From NCBI GenBank assembly GCA_037892935.1, contig JAYXKI010000004.1:2418001-2482000 (forward strand): a DNA stretch of 64,000 nucleotides. The letters run 5' to 3'. The position numbers and the translations under genes were made by a program. The DNA comes from Phlebopus portentosus. Its lineage: Eukaryota; Basidiomycota; Agaricomycetes; Boletales; Boletinellaceae. The notes under the pieces were generated by a model. It did not search any database. It was not told the origin of the DNA and saw only the letters and a program-made list of their open reading frames with translations. Below, piece after piece: positions 48,668 through 60,464 of the stretch (position 1 is its first letter; every line of letters starts with the position of its first letter).

Positions 48668-49666
48668 ATGCCTGTCTTCAATAAACTCCAAGCATTCAGT
48701 GCACCTAAAGATACACCTGATTGGACATTTGCACTAAGGCCACCTATCAAATGTTATCAATGGCCACAGCTATGCAACCACTTTAACCAAGAGAACTATG
48801 AAGAAGAGATTATACCCCTATACCCAGGGAAATACTTTGATGACATATTTAACAAATAGAATGTAGTCCATCACCCAGATGAAGAACAACCCAATCTTAT
48901 GATACCAAAGCAACCAGAAGGACAACTGATCAAACTCAGTAACCCTCGAGATGCAACAGTCCAACGACTCAATGATAATGCATTCCTTACCTATGCAGTC
49001 AAACTCAAGACATGAGCCTTACATTGAGGACAAATTGACTTTGACCATGAGCTGACATATAAGAATATTATGAGCATCTACTATTCAGCAATTTAAATTT
49101 GTGCCTACAGATGAGGCCTGACAATTGAAATTCTTAACTGATTAATGCAATGGAGTCACTATTATTCTATCAGTGTGGATACAATGAAGTACATAAACTA
49201 CCTAGCTAATCAGATAGCCTTTTACACTTCCCATGCCATACAGTTCATGGTGGTACTCAACATGATAAAGTACTACAAAGGTACTAGGTACCAGAGGCTC
49301 ATTGAAGCCAGATGATCTATAGGCCAGATGCATGGTCTGTTAATTGACAACATTACACACCACCTAGTCGAAGGAAGGATAATCAACTATGATCCATAAT
49401 ACCTTATGAAACTCAATAAGTGAGAAGAGGAAGCAAGGGAAAGACTACAGGTGATGAGACATCCAATGCTAGAGGATATGATGATTACAATCTATCAGTA
49501 TCCAAGCAAGATTTACCAGCCAGACAACATGCTCACTATCATGGAGCAGGATAAAGAATTTGGTTCATTAGATGAAACTAAATCAGATAAAGAAGATGAG
49601 GTTGATAAACTACTGCCTACACCAATAAACTCACAGGAAATCATACCTGAGAGCGAGGAACTATGA
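48668..49666 (+). pseudogene. F4 third ORF downstream of pol (fossil, unknown)
   Basis: A single 333-codon frame starting ATG 48668 and ending TGA/TAG after IPESEEL at 49666, with about ten internal stops but no frame change. Segments between stops read as ordinary protein (MPVFNKLQAFSAPKDTPDW; NYLANQIAFYTSHAIQF; acidic Glu/Asp-rich C-terminus). Most stops are TGA or TAG, as expected from CGA and CAG codons. I recognise no family; it is not Gag-, Pol- or Env-like by eye. Position between pol and 3' LTR suggests an accessory gene. Confidence 0.55.
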
Positions 49667-50766
49667 TTTATGCAAGCTTTTCATTATTCTTTTATGCAAC
49701 CCTCTTTCCCATATCGCAACCTAACATGATCTATTATGCATTCTATTCTTTCTATGGTATCTATGGTCTCATCTGACCAAATTATGCCTTTATGCAACTA
49801 TCATTCCCAACTCACTATAGTATTTATTCATTATATTCACTGATATGCCAAGTTGTGAACAGTTGATAGGCAGTTTCAGCTGACCTGGTCCAAATCTACT
49901 AGGTTTAACTACCTACCCACTGTTGCACTTCTTGTGCATGCCAGTGATACATGGTGCACTATGCACCCCTTTTCTTATCTTCTATGCAGAGGAAGAGGAG
50001 CCAAGTCAACTATTGCACAGTTCGCTTTATCTAAGCAAAGAGAACAATGCAATAAATAGGCACTCCAACTCTATTTTTACTTTTCGAAAACCACTTTGGA
50101 GGCAGGTGAACCATAGGTGAACCTATTGCTGTGCATTGGGTTAGTTAAATATCACCTCTTTCTCAGTTAATACACCAGGCAAGTTGCTTCTAAAGTGACA
50201 TAAAAACTCATTCAGTAATGACTTTATGACTTTTTCTTTCTTATCACTTTAAATTGCATCATAATCTGTTACATGATGCATATTTCACATTTTACATTCA
50301 TATCCCTTCTCACCACTCTTTACAATTCAATGACTTCTAAACACCCTTCTCATAACTCTCCTGTGCCGAAATACCCGACTTATCGATAGCTTCAGCTGAA
50401 TTGAAAGGTACATTAGGGTCAGGGAATATACAGTTAACACGCTGCTGAATCTCTATAGTCCCTTCAGGAACCAATTGCATCTCATAATTGTCCTCCTATA
50501 AGACTATTAGCAGCTACAACCTGCAAACAGAGGCAAGAGAACTCACCTCATTATGCCTCCTGCACTCTAGAATCTAAAGATTCACACTAAAAATTGTGAC
50601 AAGAATGATGAAAACAATGCAGACAGCAGTGACTTTGGACATAACTGGGTAGTGATGATGATGGTTTGATAGCAACATCAACTATCACTAGGCGACTTCT
50701 TTATCTGAGCTTTCTCATAGATTAGGATGAACATTTCTCCGAAAGTTCATCTTAGAAGGGGGGTAG
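49667..50766 (+). other. F4 3' noncoding region
   Basis: No gene seen. AT-rich with several tATGCAac repeats (49684-49800). The last 12 bases form the purine-rich tract before the LTR. Confidence 0.5.
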
Positions 50767-51350
50767 TGAAAGGATCCACTTAAAAACTCACATCAAGATC
50801 GACATGATTGGCAGATCAACAGGATCAGTATTCCAAATGTAACTAGTAACAGGCTAGCAGTCACTAGAGCCAAACTACTGTTTATGTGACCAAGGCAATG
50901 GTCATGGGCATCAATGACAATATATGGGCACCTAAGAAGCACGTCACAAGTATGTAACCCTGCGGACTACTTAACACTGCCAACCAGCAGTTACCACTGC
51001 CGACTTATTACCACTAACCATCACCTTAACGCCACTGACCAAACTCCTGATCCAACCTGATCAAAAGAAGTCAAGAAGCGATCAAAACTACTAGAAGCCT
51101 GAGAAGTCTAAAAAGTGACTACCAAAGCCTAACACCTAACAACTAAAGTCTAAAGGCTAATCTGAGCCCAATGGAGACATCACTGGCATTCCAGCACTAT
51201 TAGACTTGTGCCCGAGTGTACATAGTCCTTTATGAGATATACTTTACAGTATGCCATACTACAAGTGAGACACATGACTGCCAAATTGAAGTCCAACATT
51301 ACATGCAAGAAGCATTACATGTCAATCCACCAAATTCTATAATACCCAAG
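50767..51350 (+). repeat. F4 3' LTR (outer), first piece
   Basis: Begins TGAAAGGATCCAC. CpG-depleted. Interrupted at CCAAG by an inverted F4 LTR; continues 52891-53415 and 55035-55499. Confidence 0.85.
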
Positions 51351-52885
51351 TGTTAGAGGTGTAGGTCCGGGGTTACACCGGTTTCGATCCTTTTGCCTAA
51401 GCAGCAGTATGTTGTGCAGAGGTGATCTATCTACCCACGTTTAGCTGTACCACGCGGTCCCCTTACTATCCTTCCTAGTTGCAGTTCTGGTAAGGGATGC
51501 TTTCGGAGACAAGATAGAGTAAGAGCAGATTGGGATTTCCAAGAGGCGTAGTAGTACAAAGCACACAGTGAGTCATGTTAGGACACTATCACCAGTGTGT
51601 TAAGAGGATCGAAAGATGGGGGAAAGAGGGCCTACTTCTAACGCTATTTATGCTTTCTAGATTATCCATTTTCCATCCTATTTCTTACTCATCTTCTCTC
51701 CACTTTACTCCACCATGCTCCACCTTGCTCCACCATTACATCACTTCCTTCGTCATTCTGCTCCACTGAGTGCCACTTTGCTCCAATGTATCTCCACTAT
51801 GACAGAATTCTGTGGGGTTGCTGACTGAGACAATAGAGGTGCTGCTCCAGTATGGAAAGCTCCACTGTCAGTGCTCCACTATGACGTCGATTCCATCACC
51901 AGGTGGGATTGTAGCTCTTGGTGCAATGTAGGCAGCTCGATATGTAACTCTTCACTGTTCGTCTTGTGGTCCGAAGGGTGTAAGCACAACTCGCACATCG
52001 GTATTGAGATGTCGGGTTGGTGTAGAGTATGGTCCAATGCATACCATGAACTGTATGAGTTCCGCTGGGGGATGCAGTTGTGTTCGAGTGACTAGCCATG
52101 CTTTGCCTGGGAGTCTAACATCGCGAATGTATTGCCATATCCTTCGTTGGAGTGCCAGTTGTAGTTGCTTGGTGTCCAGGTTTGCATTCCTTGGTAAATA
52201 AAGGTTCGCTTGTACTGTAGAGGCTGGACATGAGTTATGCAGCTCTGGCTTGTACCATCCTAGTATCCTCCAAGTTATCGGGTCTGCAGCTCGAGGGGTT
52301 TGAGTTGTAACAATGAGTTCCTCATGTCGCTTGGGTATTATAGAATTTGGTGGATTGGCATGTAACGCTTCTTGCGTGTGATGTTGGACTTCAATTTGGC
52401 AGTCACGCGTTTCACTTGTAGCATGACATACTGTGAAGTATATCTCGTAAAGGACCATGTACACTCAGGCACAAGTCTGACAGTGCTGGAATGCCAGTGA
52501 TGTCTCCATTGGGCTCGGATTAGCCTTTAGACTTTAGGTGTTAGGCTTTAGTAGTCGTGTTCTAGACTTCTCGGGCTTCTAGTAGTTTTGATCGTTTCTT
52601 GACTTCTTTTGATCGGGTCGGATCAGGAGTTTGGTCGGCGGTAGTAAATTGGCGGTGGTAATTACTGGTCGGCGGTGTTAAGTAGTCCACGGGGTTACGT
52701 ACTTGTGGCATGCTTCTCAGGTGCCCATATATTGCCGTTGATGCCCGTGACCGTTGCCTTGGTCATGTTAACAGTAGTTTGGCTCTAGTGACTGCTAGAC
52801 TGTTACTAGTCGCATTTGGAATGCTGATCCTGTTGATCTGCTGATCGTGTCGATCTTGATGCGAGTTTTTGAGTGGATCCTTTCA
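51351..52885 (-). repeat. F4 solo LTR, younger, inverted
   Basis: 1535 bp, TG...CA, with perfect 5-bp duplication CCAAG (51346-51350, 52886-52890). It retains many CpG sites that are TG or CA in the surrounding older copy. TATA-like gcataaatag near 51640 in sense orientation. Contains the ORF 51952-52458. Confidence 0.9.
51952..52458 (-). CDS. LTR-encoded protein of F4 (about 168 aa)
   Basis: ATG at 52458 in LTR sense, ending after TPFGPQDEQ. Like the F3 ORF it lies in U3, upstream of the TATA-like box. Helical segments include LDTKQLQLALQRRIWQYIRD, followed by KAWLVTRTQ and PPAELIQFM. By eye this order (L-rich helix, W-V strand, P-x-x-L-I helix) resembles the F3 LTR protein around IYALKVGVRAWI to DVESLIEE, but the similarity is too weak to assert. 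Function unknown. The outer F4 LTR has a broken version of it. Confidence 0.5.
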   Translation of the reverse strand: MVLYEIYFTVCHATSETRDCQIEVQHHTQEALHANPPNSIIPKRHEELIVTTQTPRAADPITWRILGWYKPELHNSCPASTVQANLYLPRNANLDTKQLQLALQRRIWQYIRDVRLPGKAWLVTRTQLHPPAELIQFMVCIGPYSTPTRHLNTDVRVVLTPFGPQDEQ

Positions 52886-52890
52886 CCAAG

Positions 52891-53415
52891 TGACATGAGG
52901 AACTCATTGTTACAACTCAAACCCCTCAAGCTACAGACCCGATAACTTGGAGGATAATAGGATGGTACAAGCCAGAGCTGCACAACCCATGTCTAGCTTC
53001 TACAGTATAAGCAAACCTTTATTTACCAAGGAATGCAAACCAGGATACCAAGCAACTACAACTGGTACTCCAATGAAGGATATGACAGTACATTTATGAT
53101 ATCTGACTCTTAGGAAAAGCATGGCTAGTCACTCAAACACAACTGCATCCCCCAGCAGAACTCATACAGTTTATGATATGCATTAGACCATACTCTACAC
53201 CAACCCGACATCTCAATACCAATGTGTGAGTTGTGCTTACACCCTTTAGACCACAAAACAAATAGTAAAGAGTCACATATCAAGCTGCTTACATTGCACC
53301 AAGAGCTACAATCCCACCTGGTGATGGAATCAATGTCATAATAGAGCACTGACAGTAGAGCTTTCCATACTGGAACAGCACCTCTATTGTCTCAGTCAGC
53401 AACCCCACAGAATTC
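52891..53415 (+). repeat. F4 3' LTR (outer), second piece
   Basis: Continues from 51350 after the CCAAG insertion. It ends at AATTC (53411-53415), the target of the solo F3 LTR. Confidence 0.85.
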
Positions 53416-55029
53416 TGTTATGAAAATTGTAGACACCCGATGCGACACGGAATCAGATGCTTTACATATCAAATTATGCAGCCTAATCAAGAGTATTCCA
53501 AAAGGCTTCAGAGACAGAATAGTGGAGGCGATTCTTGCCCACTAATGCAGCAAGTACCTGGGGAGGTAGCTGCTAAAGATGTTACAGATAAACCCGGTCA
53601 ACAATATTATAAAGATGAATATGACAAGAGGGAGGACCCATACAATTTGCAAGAAGGATTATCTAGAATACACATTGGACATACTCCGCCACCAGAACGA
53701 AGCTACATACAGATGGAAGACCGGAACATCGCAAGATACATAGAACTCCTGCAGAAGAGATGCTATCGACATGGGGCAACCAGATGCTTCATTCATGAAA
53801 GCCTACTGTGTACAAACTGCTATTTGGCATACCAACAGAGTTGGGTTCTTTTGGAGTGGCTCCTCAAGAACTTCATGGAGCACTTAGTAACAAGGGAGGC
53901 AGCCGATGCCAAGATTTGTCATAAGCCTGGACCCTCAGAATGAACGTTGGACCAACTATTGCCGAATTGCGGAATGAGCACATATGAGCATGAGGTATCT
54001 ATATGGCTTGGCAATAGAGATATCTATGCATTAAAGGTCAGCATGAGAGCTTAGATCAATCAACATTGTCACCAGACCTTGTGCCAAAATACTGCAGTGG
54101 AAGTCGATTGGCCAGTATATTACAGGGCACCATCGGACATTGAAGATCTTATAGAAGAAGTGATAGCATAGATACTAGAAGTATGAGAATGCTTGGAAGA
54201 AGAGGTTATTACAGTAGACAAATGGCATGGAACGAATCACCTGGGACAAAGGTTCAGGTTAACAATAGGCACTGGACTACAGTACTCCAATATCAGTATA
54301 GTGGCATGGCATAGAAGGGTATTTGCCAAGTTTACACAGCTGCTGAGATTAACCTCAGAAGATCAGCAGAGACTGCTGACTCCAAACCCTGAGATCATAG
54401 TCAGCCCCATGATGGAAGATTAGCAGTAGAAGCTTGGCCAAGAAAATGGAGTGCCGGAGAAGCAAGATCTTGGCACATAAAAGAAGTCTCTCATGGGAGA
54501 ATTTGTAAACAGGATTAACATGTGATAGGAAAGGTGATCAGAAGAAGCGCAGAAGAAGCTTTGGAGCAACAGAGGTAAATAAAAGCTAGCCTATTATATA
54601 AGGAAGTAACTGGTGGTACCACCAGTCCCTAGGAGCGGTGGTGACACTGGGTGCTAGGACTTAGTGACGACATGGGTGGTAGGCAGTGGTGGTGACACCT
54701 GCTGAAATATGTTGTTCTGACTAATGGCGAGGCATAGTTAGTAGTATTTGATAGTTGGTAGTATTCAGTAGAAAGTTTATTTAAGGTGCCAGCTGAGTGG
54801 GGTGTTGTCCCTCAGCAAAATTATTTTATACTCTCAATCATAACTGTACCCCTTTGATTGAACCTCTGCTCTACTGCTGGGTTAAGCTTGAGCCTATAGC
54901 TCGCTTCTTAGTAGTACATCCAACCTTTGCTACTCTACTCTCCAATTATACATTGTTAGAAGGAGGAAGCAGAGACTTGTTTCAGTATGCTTGGACTACC
55001 CACCTCGTCCAAAAACACTAGTCCTAACA
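53416..55029 (+). repeat. Old solo LTR of F3
   Basis: 1614 bp, begins TGTTATGAAAATTG and ends CCTAACA, flanked by perfect AATTC repeats (53411-53415, 55030-55034). Diverged from 9163-10767 mainly by CpG to TG/CA changes. Confidence 0.9.
53440..54423 (+). pseudogene. F3 LTR ORF, decayed copy
   Basis: Exactly 984 bp like the intact ORF, same frame throughout, with stops after codon 167 and later (TGA, TAG, TGA). Conserved blocks: TPPERSY, NIARYIELLQKR, CTNCYLAYQQSW and the C-terminal SPMMED. No net frame change despite many substitutions. Confidence 0.8.
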
Positions 55030-55034
55030 AATTC

Positions 55035-55499
55035 TGTCATAGTAGAGATATGTTAGAGCAAAGTGGCTCTCAGTGGAGTAGAATGACGAAAGAAGTGATG
55101 TAATAGTGGAGAGAAGTGGAGAAAGGTGGAGCAAAGTGGAGTAAAGTGGAGAGAAGATGAGTAAGAAATAGGATGGAAAATGGATTATCTAGAAAGCATA
55201 AATAGTATTAAAAGTAGGCCCTCTTTCCCTCATCTTTCGATCCTCTTAACACATGGTGACAGTGTCTTAACTCACTATCTTCTGTGTACTTTGTACTACT
55301 ATGCCTCTTGAAAATCCCAATCTGCTCTTACTCTACCTTGTCTCTGAAAGCATCCCTAACCAGGACTGTGACTAGGAAGGTTAGTAAGGGGACTGCATGG
55401 TATAGCTAAATATGGGTAGATAAATCACCTCTGCACAACATACCGCTGCTTAGGCAAAAGGATTGAAACTGGTATAACCCCAGACCTACACCTCTAACA
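55035..55499 (+). repeat. F4 3' LTR (outer), third piece
   Basis: Last part of the outer LTR, ending ACCTCTAACA. The next base starts the decayed F2 gag. Confidence 0.85.
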
Positions 55500-57464
55500 T
55501 AGACTACCTCTTCGAGGTGACAAGAGAGCACTAGTATTTGACAGTTCCAATCTGAAGGAACTGTTCTACTTCTTTGACAATATGAATGTGATCACAATAG
55601 ATTCCAACTGGGATGCATTGACTATGATCAGATGTGGGTACCTATACTATACAAAAACTAATGTTGCAGAAGTATGGGAAACCCTCCCTAAAGTTTCTAC
55701 CACTCCTGTGAGTGTTGGAGATTTTAAGATAGCCATCAAGAAGTTTTACCCAAGTTTGGCAGACAGCAAGAGATACTCTAGAGACAAATTAGAGCAGTTT
55801 GCCAAATGGGCTGAGAAAGGTATTCACACCAGAGATGAATTCAGCACTTATTATCACAAGTTTCTATCTAGAGCCAGATATCTCATTGCCAGCAATAAAC
55901 TTACTGAGAACAACTCAAAATTCATGTTTCTTCGAGATATATCAGGCCAGACTAGGAAGAATATCCTGCAGAGGCTCAAAATCAAGGACCCAGACCATGA
56001 GAAGGGTGACCCCTATGACATTGAGAAAGTAGCAAATATAACTATGTATATTCTTTCAGAATCTGCAGTCAATCAGATCAGATCTGACCTGATGAGTGGT
56101 GAAATGAGTGCAATGATAAGCACATCATTGGGAGGACATGGCATGACCATCAAGAAGAAAGAGGTGGACTTGAGTAAAGTTTGGGAAATGCTGAAAGGTT
56201 TTCAGGTAATGCTGGAATCGCTCACTAGGGGCCAGGGCTCTCAAATTGCAACAGGTCTGCAACCTGCCCTATTGGCTTGCATACCCAGATGTACATTCTA
56301 CAACAATCCAGCCACTTTATAAGCACCTGGGGCAAAACCCTTTTTTTGAGCCTCAAAAACTTGATCCGGAACTAGAATCCAGCCAATCAGAGGTGAGCTT
56401 TCCAATTCTGTTTCCTATTTAAGCAGCTCAGAAACAGAATTCTGCCCACTGTGAAGGTCATGCCCAAAGGTACTCAAGTATATCCAAGCCAGAAAGTGTC
56501 TATGTAACTCAAACGGATGAGTAGTCATGCCAAACAGAGCCTTTGTATCAAGTAGGATTCCAGGCCAGAACCTGATAGAACAAATTGACAACCTGTTAAA
56601 GCTGAACCCATTGCATCCAGTCAACATTTTCAAAGTCACCAAGCATCTGAAAACCTCAGCTGAGCTGATAGCATCAGCTATGCTCTAAGAAGTCAATAAA
56701 GATCAGACAGAAGAAACCAATTATAAAGTAGAATATTTGAAAATCTTGCTCAATGAGGCCAAGAAGAAAGCGACAACTAGTAAGAGGTAAAAGTTTGATG
56801 GGGTAGTCATTCTAACTAAGGTAGAACTGCCAGAAAGAGGGGCTTCAAAGGTGCAGCAGTTGCCACCCCCTATTCCTAAGCCTCTGGCAATTTGATGTTC
56901 ATCACTGCAGCAGAATGATATTAGAAAACCCTTGAACCCCCAGCCCCAGTACTGCTACATAGTCCCTATTGAAGATTCTAATGCCATCTCTAATGTGCTC
57001 ACTTGGATACTTGACATGAGCATTATGCTTAGTCAAAGAAAACTATTATCAATTGCCCCCAAACTATGAAAGCAACTAAAGGAACTCACTACCATAAAGA
57101 GATATAACACTGCTAATGTGAATCTCATTGAATTGCTGAGTTACACCATGCAACTATGTGAAATGCATTGTTGCAATGACCAGAGGACTTGATTCTATCT
57201 ATTGAAATATCAGAAGTGACTACGAAAGCAACTCTCCCACTTCATACAGTTACAGCTATTGTAGAGGATGCAATGGAAGTGGAGTGTGTACTCAATCAAA
57301 GTACAGCAGTGTATCTGAAAGATATTTAGGAGAAACTTCAAGTGCCCCTATCACCAGACTAAAGCACAACTATCAAGATGGCAGACATGACAAAGTTGGC
57401 CACCATTGGACTAATCCCGAACACCAAATTTACAATAGCTGGAATTGATCTTTTCCTGCAAGTG
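55500..57464 (+). pseudogene. F2-type gag-pro fossil
   Basis: Plus-strand, CpG-depleted relative of 30046-32649. Starts in the conserved core (RGDKRALVFDS region) and has a 247-codon open stretch (55582-56322) of capsid-like sequence, then the zinc knuckle region split by a 122-bp insertion. Later parts (SQRKLLSIAPK, TGA at 57066-57068, protease region) are readable but broken. It is cut at about 57464 by an inverted-repeat element. It is the oldest layer of the nest. Confidence 0.85.
56324..56445. mobile_element. 122-bp insertion with 11-12 bp flanking repeats
   Basis: Splits the fossil zinc-knuckle codons between ccactttataag (56312-56323) and ccactgtgaag (56446-56456), a diverged direct repeat. 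It contains a T7 run and ends in a perfect hairpin: aattctgtttc at 56404-56414 and its complement at 56431-56441. A SINE- or MITE-like origin is a guess. Confidence 0.4.
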
Positions 57465-57766
57465 CACTTATTCTAATTTTTGATATTTATAGATAGCCTC
57501 ACATGATATATTAGTCATGTGTAAACAATTATAAAAGCTTAGTCAGCTTGTTTATCATGGCTCCCTGCTCTATAGTTTTGCCTTGCTTTAAGGCTAATAT
57601 CAGAGCCTATATATAATAATTGAGATCCAGTAGTATGAACTGAAACTATGGAGAATTACAGAGCAGGGAGCCATGATAAACAAGCTGACTAAGCTTTTGT
57701 AATTGTTTACACATGACTAATATGTTACATGAGGCTACCTATAGATATTGGAAATTGGAATAAGTG
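57465..57766. mobile_element. MITE-like element with about 110-bp inverted repeats
   Basis: Arms 57465-57575 and 57657-57766 are inverted copies with few differences (start cacttattc, end gaataagtg), around an 81-bp centre. No ORF. The flanks show no clear target duplication. Confidence 0.65.
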
Positions 57767-57958
57767 AAATATCTGAGCCTCTGATACTTTTCTGGATATA
57801 TGCTCTTATATTTGTAATTTTCAAAAATATATTGGAGGCTCAGATAGTTCTATTATCCTGTCTATTGATATAGATAGAAATATTTATAATATCTAGCAGC
57901 ATAATAGTGGCTCAGATATCTCAACTATCTCTGCCTCTGATATGGATTAGTATATTTA

Positions 57959-58632
57959 CAGTGGCTGACAAAAGTATTGTACGCACCTAGTACATGCTGA
58001 AATATCCTTCCCATAAAATTTCTGTTGCTATATTTTGCCACTTCAAATACATAGATATAATGTTTGAGACCTTGGCTGCAATAGTCTGTGTGTGGCAAGA
58101 CAAAATTTTATGTCATGAAAAAAATAGCTGAAAAGTCACATAAAATGTACCATGCAATACTTTTGTTATTTGCACAACACATTTTCTGACTCACCATATC
58201 TCAACAACAACTGGGCCGATTTCCATAAAACTACCTGCATTCGAATCATAACAACATGGTCTATACATCCCCAACAAAAAAATGCTGCATTGTTGAGTGG
58301 AACAAGCGTGAAATGAGTCACAATGACATCACTACAAAACTGAAGATTCACCATACCACTGTCCTCCGTGTCATCAAATGGTTCATCAATTTTTCTGACT
58401 ACTATCACGTACAGCCTAAGACAGGCTGCTCTTGTCTTCTGGATGACTGAGATGCCCATGTTGCTGCCAGAATGATTGCCAGAAATGAGGCTTTCAATGC
58501 TGTTGAGGTGCAGAAGAAGGGATTTAAAGACATGTCACCCCGGACTGTCCAATGTACTTTGTTTCAGCAAGGACTGGTCTACCATATACAAAAATGAAAG
58601 CCCTACCTTGACAAGGCCAAGAAAGAGGTGTT
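57959..58632 (+). pseudogene. Tc1/mariner element, 5' fragment with broken transposase
   Basis: Starts CAGTGGCTGACAAAAGTATT after TA, a typical Tc1-like terminal sequence. Transposase begins ATG 58256: helix-turn-helix region (IVEWNKREMSHNDI; HTTVLRVIKWF), then stops at codon 65 and again later while homologous-looking sequence (SPRTVQ, YLDKAKKEVF) continues. The DDE domain is absent: the element ends abruptly at about 58632 against F5a. Confidence 0.75.
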
Positions 58633-59640
58633 CAAACGATTCCTCACTAAAGACATCTGCATACTCTTCCAGGTAAGGTGGCCACTTCGCCGCTTCCTTC
58701 ATCCGCACATTCCTCACAAACTCTTCGTCTATCTCCTCACTCAAGGATAGTGAGTCACATTCATCTGGGCAACATGTGAACTTAACTGTTCCCGCTCTCC
58801 AATCAATTTCAGGATTGTGCTTTGTCAACCAGTCATGTCCGAGGAAGATGTTGCTCGATGCTAAGGATGTCACCACCAATCGAATCTCTTCTTCATGTTT
58901 CCCAAAGAACATCCGTACAATCACGTATTCCTTGATCAATCCACCCTCATTGCTTGTCCCATCCACATTAAAGACTGGTCTGGGTCAAATGTACCTCTGA
59001 GTGGGGAAGCCGTACCATTTGACAAAATCTTCATCGATACATGAGCCCGTGCATCCCGAGTCAATTAGAGCGTGAGCATCGATGAAGTTTTCCTCTTTGA
59101 GTAGAGGGTTTGACAAGTCTACTTTGTCATCACCTGCTACCTTTGGATGTATGATGCTAACAAAGGCGTCCAACTCTTTTCCTCCTGCCCTTCCTGCCCT
59201 CCAGACGAATTGATCTGCATCCACTATGCCCTCGCGCCATACCTCAGCTGCGCATCTGCCAACCACATCCCACACTGCTTCAGTATCGTTCGCCTGAGCA
59301 ACAATGTTCTCACGGTAAGGTGCTTCCACCTCAACCTCATTTTTTATAGCAGTTTGATTCCGCTCTTCCACTCTAAGCTCGTTTGAATCGCCTGCTTGCA
59401 CATTCACTTTTCTAACCAACAAATCTGTGTAGATGTCAAAGTTGTCATCATCCGCTTCAGGTTCATCAGGTATTACATCGGTAAGGAGTTCTCGAAGGGT
59501 AAAACCATCACTGATATTCGCATCTTGGTATTGTACAATAGGACAATTATATTTTAACGAGTCCGACGAAAAGAGTCCTTTAGGAAATTGACCAGTCGTC
59601 CTGATGTCTACACCTGGTCTTCCGGAAAACTCTCACCTTC
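58633..59640 (-). pseudogene. F5 copy 5a protease and start of RT, truncated
   Basis: Minus-strand frame, -1 relative to gag. Protease motif ALIDSGCTGSCID near 59050; TGA at 58985-58987. It then continues SSNIFLGHDWLTKHNPEIDW and EEYADVFSEESFE, where it is cut by the Tc1 fragment just before the RT core. Matches 5b from 63916 on. Confidence 0.75.
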
Positions 59641-60464
59641 TACGAGTTCTTCCAGCTCAGTCAGCACTGCTTGCACGTCGACGTCACTAAAGGAAGATTC
59701 CTTTGCTTGGCCGAGCTCCTCGAGAAGTGCTTCTCTATCTTCTGGAATGAATGCTGTGACGATCGCTTGTATCGCTTCTCGGCCTCGCGGGCATTCCCGG
59801 ATGTAGTGGCCCACTTGACCACATTTATAACAAGCACACGTACGACGCGCCTGGTTCATCATCACATCCATCGGCTGACCTAGGCCTCTATACGTTACTC
59901 CAGTTGTGTCACGACGATCTTGGGCAGGAGGAACAAAAGGACGAGTCACTTGTTGAGGTGGCGCTGGGCGTTTCAGTGGTAGCGGTGCTGGTTTCATTAC
60001 CGTCGAGCTGATCGTCTTCCTCCTGCGTTCGGCCATCAGATCCCTGATCTGGCGCTCGACCCTGTCGACCTTGACTGCAGCCTTCTTGAACTCCTCATAC
60101 GTCGTTGGTTTGTTGGGTAGGTGCATGATACCTTCAACTACCTTTGGGTTTAGCGCTTGTTTCAAGTGACTCATCAGCTATTCGTTATGAGCCTCTGTGG
60201 CCAGTCCAGCGTCAACTCGACAGATGTCAAATTTATTGAAGAACTCGTCAGCGTTGAGGTCCCCTTGGTACATCGCATTGAGCCTTTCGAAGGCTTTCTG
60301 GGAACGAGCCGGATCATCGAACGAGGTGTCAAGTTTCTTCAGAAAAGCGTCCCAAGTGTCCTTGAATGTTATTCTACCATGTTCGTCGATTGCACCACTT
60401 GTGTAGCTCTCTGCCCAGCTCACCGCAGCACTGCTCTTCATATACGATAGAGCGAACATAATCT
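59608..60464 (-). pseudogene. F5 copy 5a gag
   Basis: Gag frame with one TAG (60178-60180) and a missing N-terminus, because 5b inserted in codons for NKIMFALSYM. Capsid-like region (WDAFLKKLDTSFDD) and CCHC knuckle CYKCGQVGHYIREC near 59830. Acidic end EDQV at 59608. Confidence 0.8.

Larger units (their letters stand above)
47163..55499 (+). mobile_element. F4 Ty3/gypsy retrotransposon, CpG-depleted fossil
   Basis: Plus-strand remnant: integrase and chromodomain (47163-48379), a decayed third ORF (48668-49666), noncoding DNA, purine-rich tract gaaggggggtag ending at 50766, then a 3' LTR split by two insertions (50767-55499). The right junction at 55500 enters the gag of a decayed F2 element. 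CpG is nearly absent except in the younger inserted LTR. Confidence 0.8.

Noticed and set aside
47337..49666. Small minus-strand frames across the F4 fossil
   Set aside because: The plus strand carries recognisable integrase, chromodomain and a phased third ORF; the minus frames are incidental.
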